DNA of 60,359 nucleotides from JAADEM01 sp965371855 (GTDB lineage: Bacteria; Bacteroidota; Bacteroidia; Bacteroidales; Marinilabiliaceae). The notes beneath the pieces were generated by a model. That model saw only the letters and a program-made list of their open reading frames with translations. It ran no database searches and was not told the DNA's origin. The position numbers were made by a program, and so were the translations under genes. Location: contig CBDUZZ010000024.1 in the NCBI GenBank assembly GCA_965371855.1, positions 1-60,359 of the forward strand, in the 5' to 3' direction. Positions 9,598-19,169 of the stretch are shown in pieces. Each line of letters opens with the position of its first letter. Position 1 is the first letter of the stretch.

Positions 9598-9990
9598 TTA
9601 TAAATCGTAAGACAGTTTAACTATACTTCCATTTCTTGCAAATTCGATTTCATCAGCAAGATGGTTCATCAGAAAGATTCCTCTTCCATGAGTCTTTTCA
9701 ATATTTTCCGGCTTAGTAGGATCAGGAATATTATTAAAATCGAATCCATCACCTTTATCTGTGATAATGAAGTCAATTTTATCATCATCAATAGAGTATT
9801 CTAAAACAACGTCTTTATCAAAGTCCATTTTATTACCATGCACAATGGCATTATTAACAGCTTCAACTACAGATAATAATAATTTACCGTAAATATCATC
9901 TTGTAAATCATATTCATCTGAAAGATCATCTATTAACCTTTCAACTAAATTAATATTCTTAATATCAGATTTAAAAACTAATCTTTCCAC
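9598..9990 (-). CDS. RsbW-like serine kinase / anti-sigma ATPase domain protein
   Basis: A single GHKL ATPase domain of 130 residues, as in anti-sigma kinases RsbW and SpoIIAB. Visible boxes are N (SVVEAVNNAIVHGN), G1 (ITDKGDGFDF) and G2 (THGRGIFLMNHLADE). Bacteroidota lack sigma-B, so the partner is more likely a PP2C-type phosphatase or STAS protein coded elsewhere. None is adjacent. It overlaps the housekeeping group ybeY-mnmG, a conserved neighbourhood in the phylum as I recall it. The biochemical role here is inferred only. Confidence 0.85.
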   Translation of the reverse strand: MERLVFKSDIKNINLVERLIDDLSDEYDLQDDIYGKLLLSVVEAVNNAIVHGNKMDFDKDVVLEYSIDDDKIDFIITDKGDGFDFNNIPDPTKPENIEKTHGRGIFLMNHLADEIEFARNGSIVKLSYDL

Positions 9991-10032
9991 ATTATTTTCT
10001 ATAAATCAGTACTAATTTCAATTAAGATAAAA

Positions 10033-10061
10033 CTAAAGATATAAAAATAATTATATCTTAG
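10033..10061 (-). terminator. possible hairpin between envC-like gene and ATPase gene
   Basis: An AT-only stem (CTAAAGATATAA with TTATATCTTAG) sits in the 133-base gap, followed by TTTTATCTT on the minus strand. It could weakly separate two leftward transcripts. The same stretch contains TATCTTTA, which resembles a -7 box and could instead start the ATPase-ybeY-mnmG transcript. Confidence 0.35.
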
Positions 10062-10123
10062 TATTATACTATGCCTCTTTATACTCAAAAATAATAAAGA
10101 AGTTCCAAAAAACAACATTTTTT

Positions 10124-11275
10124 TTAAAGTATTAACCATTTCTCAGGATTTTGTTTATTCCTTTCTTCCCAAATTTCAAAATGTACTACATTAGAATTTT
10201 CACCTTCGCCCGAAAAAACAGTCCCTATTTTTTCACCTCTTTCAATTTTCTGACCATTTTTAACATCAACTACTCTTAAATTAGCATAGACAGTAAGATA
10301 TTTTCCATGCCTAACAATTACAGCCTTATTATAACCAGGAATCACAACAACCCTTGTAACAATTCCATCAAATACACAAGAAACATCACTACCAGATAAT
10401 ACTTTTATATCTATACCATTATTTTTGATTTTCACATTTTTAAGTACCGGATGATAATGAACGCCAAATTTACTAATTATAACACCCTTATTAACAGGCC
10501 AATTTAGCTTACCCGTCATTTTACCAAAATCACTCGTCACATAATTCTTATTTTTAAATGAACTGATAACATCACTTATTCTATTATTGAGCGATTCTAA
10601 TGAAGCGACATATTGTTTTACATCATTGCGCAATTTATTTTCTTTTCTCTTAAAACTTTTAAGAAACAAATTCTTTTGCTCAATCTCCATTTTTAGATTT
10701 TGTTTTTCAACAATTAAATTATCAATATATTTTTGATTTACATTTTTCAATTCATTAAGTTGTTGCTTTTTCAGGTTTAAATCATTTCTACTCTTAATAA
10801 GTATTTCACCCTGCTTTCTTCTGTATTTATTATATTCTTTCAATAATATATATTTTCTATAGGCCTCATTAAAACTTGATGAGCCCAGGAAAAAATTCAA
10901 TTCATTATATTGCAATTTTCTGCTATAGGCACTAAGTATTAATTTTTCATACTCCTTTTTAAGAGATTCAATTTCATTACTCAAATCAACAATAACACTA
11001 CTTAATACAACTATACTATCCGCTAATTTCTTAGTAACATCCTGATTGATTTTTATTAACTTATTACGATATACAATTTGCTTTTGGATTAGCTTAATGT
11101 CATTTATGGTAGTTTTCTTATTTTTTTGAGTTTGATTAATAATCTGGTTCGTTAAAGAAATTCTATTTTCAATATCCTTCTTTTGTTGTTTAAGATTATT
11201 TAGATCCTGCGAAAAAATATTCGAATGGATAAAAACAAAACAAGCTAAAAAAAGAATATGAATATATTTAATCAT
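10124..11275 (-). CDS. EnvC-like murein hydrolase activator with degenerate LytM domain
   Basis: A 383-residue periplasmic protein: signal peptide (about 1-22), a long coiled coil (about 25-245), and a LytM/M23 domain (about 258-380). The domain has lost catalytic residues. The HxxxD zinc motif reads NNGID (N285, D289), the YAHL histidine is an asparagine (YANL), and the HxH motif reads VVHFE (only H365 left). That matches EnvC and NlpD, which activate amidases rather than cut peptidoglycan, so a role in daughter-cell separation is the best inference. It overlaps the DUF4292 gene start by four bases and belongs to the conserved dut-TPR-DUF4292-EnvC string. Confidence 0.88.
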   Translation of the reverse strand: MIKYIHILFLACFVFIHSNIFSQDLNNLKQQKKDIENRISLTNQIINQTQKNKKTTINDIKLIQKQIVYRNKLIKINQDVTKKLADSIVVLSSVIVDLSNEIESLKKEYEKLILSAYSRKLQYNELNFFLGSSSFNEAYRKYILLKEYNKYRRKQGEILIKSRNDLNLKKQQLNELKNVNQKYIDNLIVEKQNLKMEIEQKNLFLKSFKRKENKLRNDVKQYVASLESLNNRISDVISSFKNKNYVTSDFGKMTGKLNWPVNKGVIISKFGVHYHPVLKNVKIKNNGIDIKVLSGSDVSCVFDGIVTRVVVIPGYNKAVIVRHGKYLTVYANLRVVDVKNGQKIERGEKIGTVFSGEGENSNVVHFEIWEERNKQNPEKWLIL

Positions 11276-12147
11276 TTTTTAATGTGTTCAATTTTATATT
11301 TATCGCTGTTGTATTTAAAGCTCATTTTACTAATTTCATCTAACTCTATATCCTTGAACTTAATATTAATAGAAAAAATACTACCATCTTTACTACTATT
11401 GATTGAAAAAACAGAAGGAAAAATATAATCTTCTAACAAAACAAACTCCTTATAATCAAGCGTTAATGCCATGTTTGATTCAAAATCACGAATATATGAT
11501 TTAGTTATTTTAAAAATATCCGGAGCTATTTCAAATTCATGATAAATTATTTTATTATAATTATTTCTTTTAGAAATTCTGGAATACTTACCATTTTTAA
11601 TGGACTGCAGAACATATTGATTTTTGCGTATATAATGCTTGAATTTTTTTATGCAATTATGTTCTATGCTAGAGGCAGGATAACAATAAAACTGATTTAG
11701 TAATATATTTTGGATTGAGGTAAAATCAATATCAACAAAGAATTTATTCCAAAGGTAATTATAGCTAACTATGTCAATTTTTTTCTTTGCTCTGTCTAAA
11801 ATAAAAATACTGTCCTTTACAAACTTAATCCTAAATATTTCAATACCCATAACAGGCAATACAGATACAATAATTACACTGTCCTTAATAACATACAAGT
11901 TGGCTTTAAATGATTTTTTATTATCATTTATATTAATCTCTGCCTGAAATTTTTTAAAAAGCAGAGTGTTAAATTGTATATTATTATTTTCAGTGTTTTT
12001 AATTAATTTTGCATCGCTAACGTTCCTTATCTCTCCTTTTCTTCTCTCCTTTTTAACTAAAATACTACCAGATTTACATGAGAAAAAAAGAAAAATCAAT
12101 AACAATGAAAAAACTAAAGAACCATTATATCTACTCAATATATTCAC
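11272..12147 (-). CDS. DUF4292 family outer-membrane lipoprotein
   Basis: A 291-residue lipoprotein. The N-terminus has a hydrophobic stretch ending in FFSCKSG, a lipobox with Cys at about 24. The body is beta-rich with alternating short hydrophobic strands, as expected for DUF4292, a family thought to resemble the LolA/LolB fold. Function is unknown. In Bacteroidota it sits between a TPR lipoprotein and an EnvC-like factor, as here, which hints at envelope biogenesis. Its start overlaps the TPR gene end by 17 bases. Confidence 0.8.
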   Translation of the reverse strand: MNILSRYNGSLVFSLLLIFLFFSCKSGSILVKKERRKGEIRNVSDAKLIKNTENNNIQFNTLLFKKFQAEININDNKKSFKANLYVIKDSVIIVSVLPVMGIEIFRIKFVKDSIFILDRAKKKIDIVSYNYLWNKFFVDIDFTSIQNILLNQFYCYPASSIEHNCIKKFKHYIRKNQYVLQSIKNGKYSRISKRNNYNKIIYHEFEIAPDIFKITKSYIRDFESNMALTLDYKEFVLLEDYIFPSVFSINSSKDGSIFSINIKFKDIELDEISKMSFKYNSDKYKIEHIKK

Positions 12148-13873
12148 CTTTTTCTAATTTTTCTTTCAGTTTACCCGAACCATTACCAATTTCAAGAGCT
12201 TTATTCCACTGAATAACAGCAGCATCAGTGTCACCATTCATAAATAATATATCACCGTAATGTTCTAAAATAACATCGCTTAAAGCTCCGCCATTATCTA
12301 TAGCTCTCTCTATTAAATATTTAGCTTCAAAATAACGTCCCATTTGAAACATAACCCACGCATAAGTATCAAGATAAGTTGAATTCCCAGGTTCCAATTC
12401 AACACACCTGCTAATCATTCTCTCAGCTTCCATTAAGTCTTTCTTTTCGAGAGACAAATAATAGCTATAATTATTTAATACAATCAAATTTAACTCATCA
12501 AGTTTTAACGCTTCATCATAATATTTAAATGCAGTTTTAGAATCATTTAAACTATGGTATGCATCACCTATTGAGGCAAAAAACTGTGATTTTAGCTTTT
12601 CATTATTACCGCAGTAGCTAATTCCTTTTTCCAAATATTTTAAACCCTCTTTAAACTCCTTTGCTTGCATATAGGCAGAACCTGTTAACAAATAAAATAT
12701 AGCATTTTCAGGAAATTTTTCAATAGCAGACTTACCATCAATTTTAATATCATCAGTTTTTTTCAAATCGTATTCTAAAAATAGTATCTCCTGCCATACA
12801 ATATCATTATTTGGTTCTATCAAAATGGAAGATTTAAAGGCATTTAAAGCATCTTTTTTCTTCTCAATAGATTTTAAATAATTTCCATAATAAATAAACC
12901 CGTTTGATTCATGTGGATAATTCATAATCAAAATTTTAAAAAAATCTTCAATATCACTATCTTTAATAAAACCATCCTTATGATCTACAATTAATGGTAC
13001 TATCTTTTGTAGTTTTATACTATAAACCAAACCTTTACTGAGTAAGCCTTTTTCAAAATTATTTTTAAAATTAATGGTATCCTTATTGATTAAATCAAGA
13101 TTTGCAATACTAAAAAAAGCTAAACCATTGTCAGGATCAATATCTAAAACTTTATTATAAAATTGTAAAGCATTATCATAATCCTTTAAATACAAATAAT
13201 AGTCAGCAATATAACCGTAATATCTACTTTCTCCCGGAAACTTTTTTACTAATTTTTCCAGTTCGGCAAGGGCAGCTTTGTTTTTATTAATATCTAAATA
13301 GATTTTTTCCTTTTCTAATGATATAACTTCGTTTAACCCTATTTTGCTTTCCAGCTCATTATAAATATCTATAGCGTTTTCATAATTATTATTACGTTGA
13401 TACAATTGGGCTAACCCATATAAATATTCATCGTTATCGGGATTATCAATTACTAATGATTTATATATTTTGATAGCATTATCATTTAACTTATTCGTTT
13501 GATACAATTCCGCCAGCAATAATTTATACCAAACATTATCATGATTAATTGTTACCGCCCTTTCTAAAAGGCCTTGAGCTCTGGCAAATTCATTTACATT
13601 GTAATAAATATTAGCCATTTCATACATTGTAGCAGCACTATTTGGATCAAGTTTCAAACATTCGTTATAGTACGTAAGAGATTTTTGTATATTTCCCTTC
13701 ATTTTTTCACGAATAGCTTCAAAAAAGAAATAATCAAATTTTCTCTGATTCTCATTTGAAAGAGTAACCGGTTCAACTTTTACGACACTCCTTTTTTCTA
13801 TATTCTTCTCTAAAGGCTTACAAGAGCTAAATGCAATTAAAAAACCTATGATTATACATTTTAAATATTTCAT
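12131..13873 (-). CDS. tetratricopeptide-repeat lipoprotein
   Basis: A 580-residue lipoprotein: signal peptide with lipobox FSSCKP (Cys about 19), then TPR repeats over most of the length. Clear repeat segments include NSAATMYEMANIYYNVNEFA, DEYLYGLAQLYQRNNNYE, SRYYGYIADYYLYLKDYD and NSTYLDTYAWVMFQMGRY. It is likely a scaffold on the periplasmic side of the outer membrane. It begins 27 bases after dut ends, in the leftward string, and overlaps DUF4292, suggesting coupled translation. The partner is unknown. Confidence 0.88.
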   Translation of the reverse strand: MKYLKCIIIGFLIAFSSCKPLEKNIEKRSVVKVEPVTLSNENQRKFDYFFFEAIREKMKGNIQKSLTYYNECLKLDPNSAATMYEMANIYYNVNEFARAQGLLERAVTINHDNVWYKLLLAELYQTNKLNDNAIKIYKSLVIDNPDNDEYLYGLAQLYQRNNNYENAIDIYNELESKIGLNEVISLEKEKIYLDINKNKAALAELEKLVKKFPGESRYYGYIADYYLYLKDYDNALQFYNKVLDIDPDNGLAFFSIANLDLINKDTINFKNNFEKGLLSKGLVYSIKLQKIVPLIVDHKDGFIKDSDIEDFFKILIMNYPHESNGFIYYGNYLKSIEKKKDALNAFKSSILIEPNNDIVWQEILFLEYDLKKTDDIKIDGKSAIEKFPENAIFYLLTGSAYMQAKEFKEGLKYLEKGISYCGNNEKLKSQFFASIGDAYHSLNDSKTAFKYYDEALKLDELNLIVLNNYSYYLSLEKKDLMEAERMISRCVELEPGNSTYLDTYAWVMFQMGRYFEAKYLIERAIDNGGALSDVILEHYGDILFMNGDTDAAVIQWNKALEIGNGSGKLKEKLEKGEYIE

Positions 13874-13900
13874 AAATAAAGTATACTTAAAAATTTAAAA

Positions 13901-14338
13901 TTATTTAGTGCCTGTATGACCAAAACCACCAACACCTCTATTCGTTTCATTTAATTCATTAACTTCAACCAAAGAAACTTTTTCATACTTTTTAATAATC
14001 ATCTGACAAATTCGCTCGCCATTTTTTATTATAAACTCTTCATTAGAAAGATTAATTAAAATAACTTTTATTTCACCCCGGTAATCAGCATCAATAGTAC
14101 CAGGAGTATTTACAATACCAATACCATACTTAACTGCTAAACCACTCCTGGGTCTAATTTGAGCCTCATATCCTACAGGCAATTCTATATGAATACCAGT
14201 TGGTACTAAAAATCTTTCTAACGGTTTTAAAACAATGTTTTTATCAAGATAAGCACGTAAATCCATTCCGGCTGAATTTTCAGTACTGTACCTTGGTATA
14301 TCATTAGTACTATTATTTAATATTTTTAACTGAATCAT
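13901..14338 (-). CDS. dut: deoxyuridine 5'-triphosphate nucleotidohydrolase
   Basis: A trimeric dUTPase of 145 residues that turns dUTP into dUMP and pyrophosphate, keeping uracil out of DNA. All five motifs are present in order: SAGMDLRAY (I), RPRSGLAVKYG (II), GIVNTPGTIDADYRGE (III), GERICQMII (IV) and the C-terminal RGVGGFGHTG (V). Its start overlaps the end of the flippase gene by 26 bases, so translation is probably coupled. Confidence 0.98.
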   Translation of the reverse strand: MIQLKILNNSTNDIPRYSTENSAGMDLRAYLDKNIVLKPLERFLVPTGIHIELPVGYEAQIRPRSGLAVKYGIGIVNTPGTIDADYRGEIKVILINLSNEEFIIKNGERICQMIIKKYEKVSLVEVNELNETNRGVGGFGHTGTK

Positions 14339-15797
14339 TTTTACTAAGTTTTTTTGAAATTCGTTCTGTTATAAAAAATAGAAAAATATAAAAGGCAAAA
14401 ATAGAGCCTTTTACCAAATATTTAATATAAACTTCATTAATTGTCATTTTTACATCAATAAAGTATAACAATACACCCGAAATAATCAGTACTAAAATTC
14501 TTATAACAGGATAATCAATAGGATAATATTTTTGACCCAATATATATGAAATAACAGTTATAACAGAAAAACTAACAAAGATACTTACAGCAGCACCAAT
14601 ATATCCGTATAAAGGAACTAAAATAATAATGCCGGCGAGATTAATTAAAAACCCGCTTAAACTCATATAAAAACCAAATATTGTTCGATCGGTAAGTTTA
14701 TACCATAATGAAAGAGAATAATATATTCCAAAAAACAACTGACTTAAAAGAATAAAAGGAATTATTACATTTCCCTCTACATAATCAGGAGTTAAAATAA
14801 TGTTAACAATATCAATAAATAACATTACTCCGAGAAAGATAAGCATACCAAGAAAAGTAAAATATTTGAGTACTTCACTATAAACCGTTTTTGAATCTTT
14901 ATCCTTTCCTTCTTTAAAGAAAAAAGGTTCAAACGCAAGACGAAATGATTGAGTGAAAAGAGCCATTAAAACACCTATTTTAAAATTGGCCCCATAAATA
15001 GCTAACTCCCTAAAAGGGTCATCAGAATTAATTAAATAAGGTAATAATATTTTATCAATATTTAGATTCAAAATTCCAAAAATACCCACTAATACAATTG
15101 GGAGAGAATATTTAAAAATGGTTAGTAATATTTTTTTACTAATGTAAAATTTATCTTTAAGTATACCGGGTATAAAGATTAATAGAATTATAAAGGAAGA
15201 TAAAAAATTAGACCATAAAACGTAAAAAATGCGTAACTCATCAGTATAAATATATTTTGGTAAATTGTATCCTATCTTTAATAAATATGGAAACAGAACA
15301 AGATAAATAAGGTTAAATAAAACAGTTAGGATAATTTGTAATAACCTAAATCCAGAATATTTAAGTGCTCTGTTTTGATATCTAAAATGTGCAAATGGTA
15401 TTGAATTAAGAGCATCACTTGTAACTATAAGAACAGCCAATAAAATAATCCATTGTATATTATCAATACCAGCAAATAAGGATGAAAAATATGGTATAAA
15501 AATTAAAGTTAATACGATAATCAGAACAGAAAATATACCGATCCCTCCTATTAATGAATTTCTAACTTTTCGCGGATCATACTCCTTTACAAACCGAAAA
15601 TAACCAGTCTCAAACCCTAAGGTATTAATAACAAGTAAAACAGCAATAAAACTGTAAATATTAACAACAACACCAAATTCTTCTTGAAGTAAAGTTCTTA
15701 TATAGAATGGGGTAAGCAACCAGTTTATTAATCTTCCTAATATGGTACTTGATCCATATAAAACTGTATCACCAGCAATTTTATATAATTTATTCAA
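14313..15797 (-). CDS. polysaccharide biosynthesis flippase (MATE/MOP superfamily)
   Basis: A 494-residue membrane protein with about 12-14 hydrophobic helices. The N-terminus YKIAGDTVLYGSSTILGRLI is typical of Wzx-like lipid-linked oligosaccharide flippases. The C-terminus is lysine-rich and cytoplasmic. No glycosyltransferase gene is nearby. Its fixed place between ruvB and dut in Bacteroidota suggests a general envelope substrate rather than a strain-specific capsule, but the substrate cannot be read from the sequence. Confidence 0.88.
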   Translation of the reverse strand: MNKLYKIAGDTVLYGSSTILGRLINWLLTPFYIRTLLQEEFGVVVNIYSFIAVLLVINTLGFETGYFRFVKEYDPRKVRNSLIGGIGIFSVLIIVLTLIFIPYFSSLFAGIDNIQWIILLAVLIVTSDALNSIPFAHFRYQNRALKYSGFRLLQIILTVLFNLIYLVLFPYLLKIGYNLPKYIYTDELRIFYVLWSNFLSSFIILLIFIPGILKDKFYISKKILLTIFKYSLPIVLVGIFGILNLNIDKILLPYLINSDDPFRELAIYGANFKIGVLMALFTQSFRLAFEPFFFKEGKDKDSKTVYSEVLKYFTFLGMLIFLGVMLFIDIVNIILTPDYVEGNVIIPFILLSQLFFGIYYSLSLWYKLTDRTIFGFYMSLSGFLINLAGIIILVPLYGYIGAAVSIFVSFSVITVISYILGQKYYPIDYPVIRILVLIISGVLLYFIDVKMTINEVYIKYLVKGSIFAFYIFLFFITERISKKLSKNDSVKNIK

Positions 15798-15816
15798 AAT
15801 GTATCAATAACAAAAA

Positions 15817-16827
15817 TTAAAATAATCTCCCTATTTCAGGATTTTTAATTCTACCGAAATGCTCATACGCTATAGCAGTAGCAACTCTTCCTCTGGTAGT
15901 ACGATTTATAAACCCATTCATAATAAGAAATGGTTCGTAAACTTCTTCAATAGTACCTGCATCATCACCAACAGCAGTAGCAATAGTATTCAACCCAACA
16001 GGACCACCATTAAATTTATCAATTATGGTAAGTATAATTTTATGATCCATTTCATCTAATCCATATTTATCAATATTGAGAGCGTTTAATGCAAAAAGAC
16101 TTATTTCCATATCTATTTTACCACTACCTTTAACCTGAGCAAAATCTCTTACTCGACGTAGTAATGAATTAACAATTCTAGGTGTACCTCTACTTCTACG
16201 GGCAATTTCGTAACCGGCATTATCATCAATTTCAATATTAAGAATTTTTGCAGATCTCTTAATAATAGAAGATAAAACATCTGTTTCATAATACTCAAGA
16301 TGACTATTAATACCAAAACGTGCTCGTAACGGACTAGTAAGTAAACCACTACGCGTTGTAGCACCAATCATAGTAAAATTATTCAAATCTATCTGAATAC
16401 TTCTGGCACCAGGTCCTTTATCGATAATAATATCAATACGATAATCTTCCATAGCACTATACAGATACTCTTCGACGATAGGACTAAGGCGATGAATTTC
16501 ATCAATAAACAATACATCCCTTTCTTCAAGACTTGTAAGTATACCAGCCAAATCACCAGGTTTATCCAAGACAGGTCCACTGGTTAATTTTAATCCAACA
16601 CCTAACTGATTAGCAATAATATTTGAAAGAGTAGTTTTTCCAAGCCCTGGAGGACCATGCAATAAAACATGATCCATAGCTTCACCACGCATTAATGCAG
16701 CCTGAACAAACACTTTAAGATTTTCAACAACTTTATTTTGTCCTTTAAAATCAACAAAATTTAATGGTCTTAATTTTTGTTCAACCTCTAACTCTTCACC
16801 ACCTGTATTTCTAATATCAAAATCCAT
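15817..16827 (-). CDS. ruvB: Holliday junction branch migration ATPase RuvB
   Basis: The hexameric AAA+ motor that, with RuvA, drives branch migration of Holliday junctions. The 336 residues are standard. Walker A is GPPGLGKTTLS, Walker B is VLFIDEIHRLSP, sensor 1 lies in TMIGATTRSGLL with the arginine finger in LRARFG, and the C-terminal winged helix contains DDAGTIEEVYEPFL and RGRVAT. ruvA and ruvC are not in the window. It starts eight bases after the REC gene stops. Confidence 0.98.
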   Translation of the reverse strand: MDFDIRNTGGEELEVEQKLRPLNFVDFKGQNKVVENLKVFVQAALMRGEAMDHVLLHGPPGLGKTTLSNIIANQLGVGLKLTSGPVLDKPGDLAGILTSLEERDVLFIDEIHRLSPIVEEYLYSAMEDYRIDIIIDKGPGARSIQIDLNNFTMIGATTRSGLLTSPLRARFGINSHLEYYETDVLSSIIKRSAKILNIEIDDNAGYEIARRSRGTPRIVNSLLRRVRDFAQVKGSGKIDMEISLFALNALNIDKYGLDEMDHKIILTIIDKFNGGPVGLNTIATAVGDDAGTIEEVYEPFLIMNGFINRTTRGRVATAIAYEHFGRIKNPEIGRLF

Positions 16828-16835
16828 TATAAAAA

Positions 16836-17219
16836 TCAGACTAAGCCAAGTTTTCTTAAAATTTTATAAAATGTATCCAACTCAAAAGGTTTAGTCATAT
16901 ATTCATCCATTCCGTGTTTAAGGCATTTTTCACGGTCAGCATCCATTGTATTAGCAGTTAATCCAATAATAAACAGATGATTATTAGTACCTTTTTCAAA
17001 TTCTCTAATTTTAACTGATGTTTCTAATCCATCCATTACAGGCATCATAAAATCCATCAGTATTAAATCATAATTTATTTTTTCAATTTTATCAAGCGCT
17101 ATTTTTCCGTTTTCAGCGAAATCAATAATGAACCCGTGTCTTTTTAAATGTAAAAAAATCAATTTTTGATTTAACAAATTATCTTCTACGACCAATAATT
17201 TCAGTCCTGAATTAAACAT
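16836..17219 (-). CDS. single-domain response regulator
   Basis: A lone receiver domain of 127 residues. The acidic pocket is VVEDN, the phospho-acceptor aspartate lies in LILMDFMMPVMDGLE (about residue 56), the Thr/Ser switch in IIGLTAN, and the conserved Lys in YMTKPF. There is no output domain, so it acts by protein contact or as a phosphorelay intermediate. The sequence resembles receiver domains attached to hybrid kinases. Its kinase is not adjacent. It sits between nadA and ruvB on the same strand. Confidence 0.92.
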   Translation of the reverse strand: MFNSGLKLLVVEDNLLNQKLIFLHLKRHGFIIDFAENGKIALDKIEKINYDLILMDFMMPVMDGLETSVKIREFEKGTNNHLFIIGLTANTMDADREKCLKHGMDEYMTKPFELDTFYKILRKLGLV

Positions 17220-17275
17220 TTATTAAACTAAATTTTAAGTTAAGATGGTGCTAAAGATAATAATCTATTTAATAG

Positions 17276-18271
17276 TTACAATCCATAATTCTTAGAAATA
17301 TCCAGCATCTTTTCTATTGGTTTTACAGCTTTAACACGAATATCTTCATCTATCTTTATTTCAGGCCATTCATATAACAGAGTATTATAAATTTTTTCAA
17401 GGGAATTTAACTTCATGTATTCACAGTCATTACATGCACAAGTAGAATCATTTGGTGGGGCGGGAATAAATATTTTTTCAGGACTAAACAGTTGCAGTTG
17501 ATGAATTATTCCTGATTCAGTAGCAACTATGAATCTTTTAGACATACTTTTCTGACTATATTTTAATATTGAAGCAGTACTACCAACATGGTCAGCTATC
17601 ATCAAAAGAGGCTTTTTACATTCAGGATGAGCTAATATTTCAGCATCCGGATTTTGTTCTTTTAACGCTATAATTTTTTCAACTGAAAATTTCTCATGAA
17701 CATGACAAGCTCCATCCCATAGAATCATATTTCTTCCGGTAATACTATTTATATAATTACCCAAATTTCTGTCAGGTCCAAAAATTATTTTTTCATCTTG
17801 AGGTAGAGAATCAACTATATACTTAGCATTTGTACTGGTAACTACAATATCTGTCAAGGCTTTAACATCAGCAGTTGTATTCACATAAGATATAATTGTA
17901 TGATCCGGATGTTCATTAATAAATTTTTCAAATTCATCAGCAGGACAACTATCTGCCAGGGAACAGCCTGAATTAAAATCCGGAATAAGAACTTTTTTAT
18001 CTGGAGAAAGTATTTTTGCAGTTTCTCCCATAAAATGAACTCCTGACAATAAGATAATATCAGCTTTTGTTACAGCAGCTTTTTGAGCTAAAACAAGACT
18101 ATCTCCAACAACATCTGCAATATCCTGTACCTCATCTTTCTGATAAAAATGAGCCATTATAACAGCATTTTTTTCTTTTCTAAGACTATTTATGGCTTCA
18201 ATAATATTTTTATCTTTATTTATGATTTCATCCACAAATCCCTTTTTTAACCAACTATCTTTTATATACAT
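17276..18271 (-). CDS. nadA: quinolinate synthase
   Basis: The Fe-S enzyme condensing iminoaspartate with dihydroxyacetone phosphate to quinolinate in NAD synthesis. The 331 residues include AHFYQKDEVQDIADVVGDSL near the N-terminus, LLSGVHFMGETAKIL, and the three cluster cysteines: C103 in NSGCSLADS, C189 in WDGACHVHEKF and C283 in CACNDCEYMKLN. nadB and nadC are not here. It is the first gene of the leftward block, with 446 bases of AT-rich DNA upstream that must hold its promoter. Confidence 0.97.
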   Translation of the reverse strand: MYIKDSWLKKGFVDEIINKDKNIIEAINSLRKEKNAVIMAHFYQKDEVQDIADVVGDSLVLAQKAAVTKADIILLSGVHFMGETAKILSPDKKVLIPDFNSGCSLADSCPADEFEKFINEHPDHTIISYVNTTADVKALTDIVVTSTNAKYIVDSLPQDEKIIFGPDRNLGNYINSITGRNMILWDGACHVHEKFSVEKIIALKEQNPDAEILAHPECKKPLLMIADHVGSTASILKYSQKSMSKRFIVATESGIIHQLQLFSPEKIFIPAPPNDSTCACNDCEYMKLNSLEKIYNTLLYEWPEIKIDEDIRVKAVKPIEKMLDISKNYGL

Positions 18272-18717
18272 ATTTTAAAATTTATAAAATATAATAATAT
18301 TATTATCCTGTTAGTAATGTTTAAAAAAAACATTGAAACTTCTTTGATATTATATTATTAATAATTTGACATGGATAGTAAACGTTTTTTTAACAATTTT
18401 TACACTAATTAAAAATTTGAATAACAATGATTTACTATACTTTATTAACAAGTTGTTAAGATTGCACAAAACTAATAAATAATGACATATTTAATGTTAA
18501 AAACAAAGAATTATAATGTGCATAAGTAGATTTAAAATTTAGCTTATTTAAATAGAAGAATTGAATACTGTTTGTTTATATTTTTTTTTATTACAATGCC
18601 AAGTTTTTTTATCATTAAAAATATGAATAAATTAACAAACTATTAACAATAGTTTATCTGTTATGAACAAATAGTTTTTAAGATTTATATATTTTTTATC
18701 TTTACAAAAAAACAAAA
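18272..18717. other. AT-rich divergent intergenic region
   Basis: 446 bases between divergent nadA and rpiB, with long A and T runs and no ORF, tRNA-like fold or clear repeat. It must carry promoters in both directions. I can only point to the rpiB -7-like box TATCTTTA at 18697-18704. Low GC and length would also suit a curved-DNA or replication-related region, but I see no DnaA-box cluster. Confidence 0.5.
18697..18704 (+). promoter_or_regulatory. -7-like box of rpiB
   Basis: TATCTTTA matches the Bacteroidota primary-sigma -7 consensus TAnnTTTG at all but the last base and lies 13 bases before the rpiB ATG, giving a very short leader. The -33 box is not distinct. Confidence 0.45.
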
Positions 18718-19164
18718 ATGATTATTAAATCTATAGCATTAGCATGTGATCATGCAGGATATAAACTCAAGGAAAAAATTATTAAACATCTTGAATCTTT
18801 AGGTATAGAAAAAATTAAAGATTTTGGTACATACTCTTCTGAAAGTACTGATTATTCTGATTATGCCCATCCTTTTGCTAAAGCTGTAGAGTCAGGTGAA
18901 TATAAATTTGGTATCTCTTTATGTGGTAGTGGTAACGGTATAAATATTACTGTAAATAAATATCAGGGAATAAGGTCGGCATTATGCTGGAGTGTTGAGA
19001 TAACAGAATTAGCCAGAGCCCATAATGATGCAAATATTTGCAGTCTTCCTGCCAGATTTGTAGATGATGAACTGGCTATAGAGATAGTGGATAAATTTCT
19101 ATCTACTGAGTTTGATGGTGGAAGACATTTAAGAAGAATAAATAAGATTCCTATAAATAAATAA
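18718..19164 (+). CDS. rpiB: ribose-5-phosphate isomerase B
   Basis: Interconverts ribose 5-phosphate and ribulose 5-phosphate in the pentose phosphate pathway. It is a 148-residue RpiB/LacAB-fold protein. Signatures are ALACDHAGYKLKEKI (substrate phosphate site), DYAHPFAKAVESG, the active-site loop CGSGNGINITVNKYQGIRSA and HNDANICSLPAR. It starts close to its promoter and is followed five bases later by the LutB-like gene, so the two are cotranscribed. Confidence 0.96.
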   Translation: MIIKSIALACDHAGYKLKEKIIKHLESLGIEKIKDFGTYSSESTDYSDYAHPFAKAVESGEYKFGISLCGSGNGINITVNKYQGIRSALCWSVEITELARAHNDANICSLPARFVDDELAIEIVDKFLSTEFDGGRHLRRINKIPINK

Positions 19165-19169
19165 TAATA

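Noticed and set aside
18272..18717. Replication origin
   Set aside because: AT-rich and not far from parS-like sites, but I see no cluster of DnaA boxes and no dnaA or dnaN nearby.
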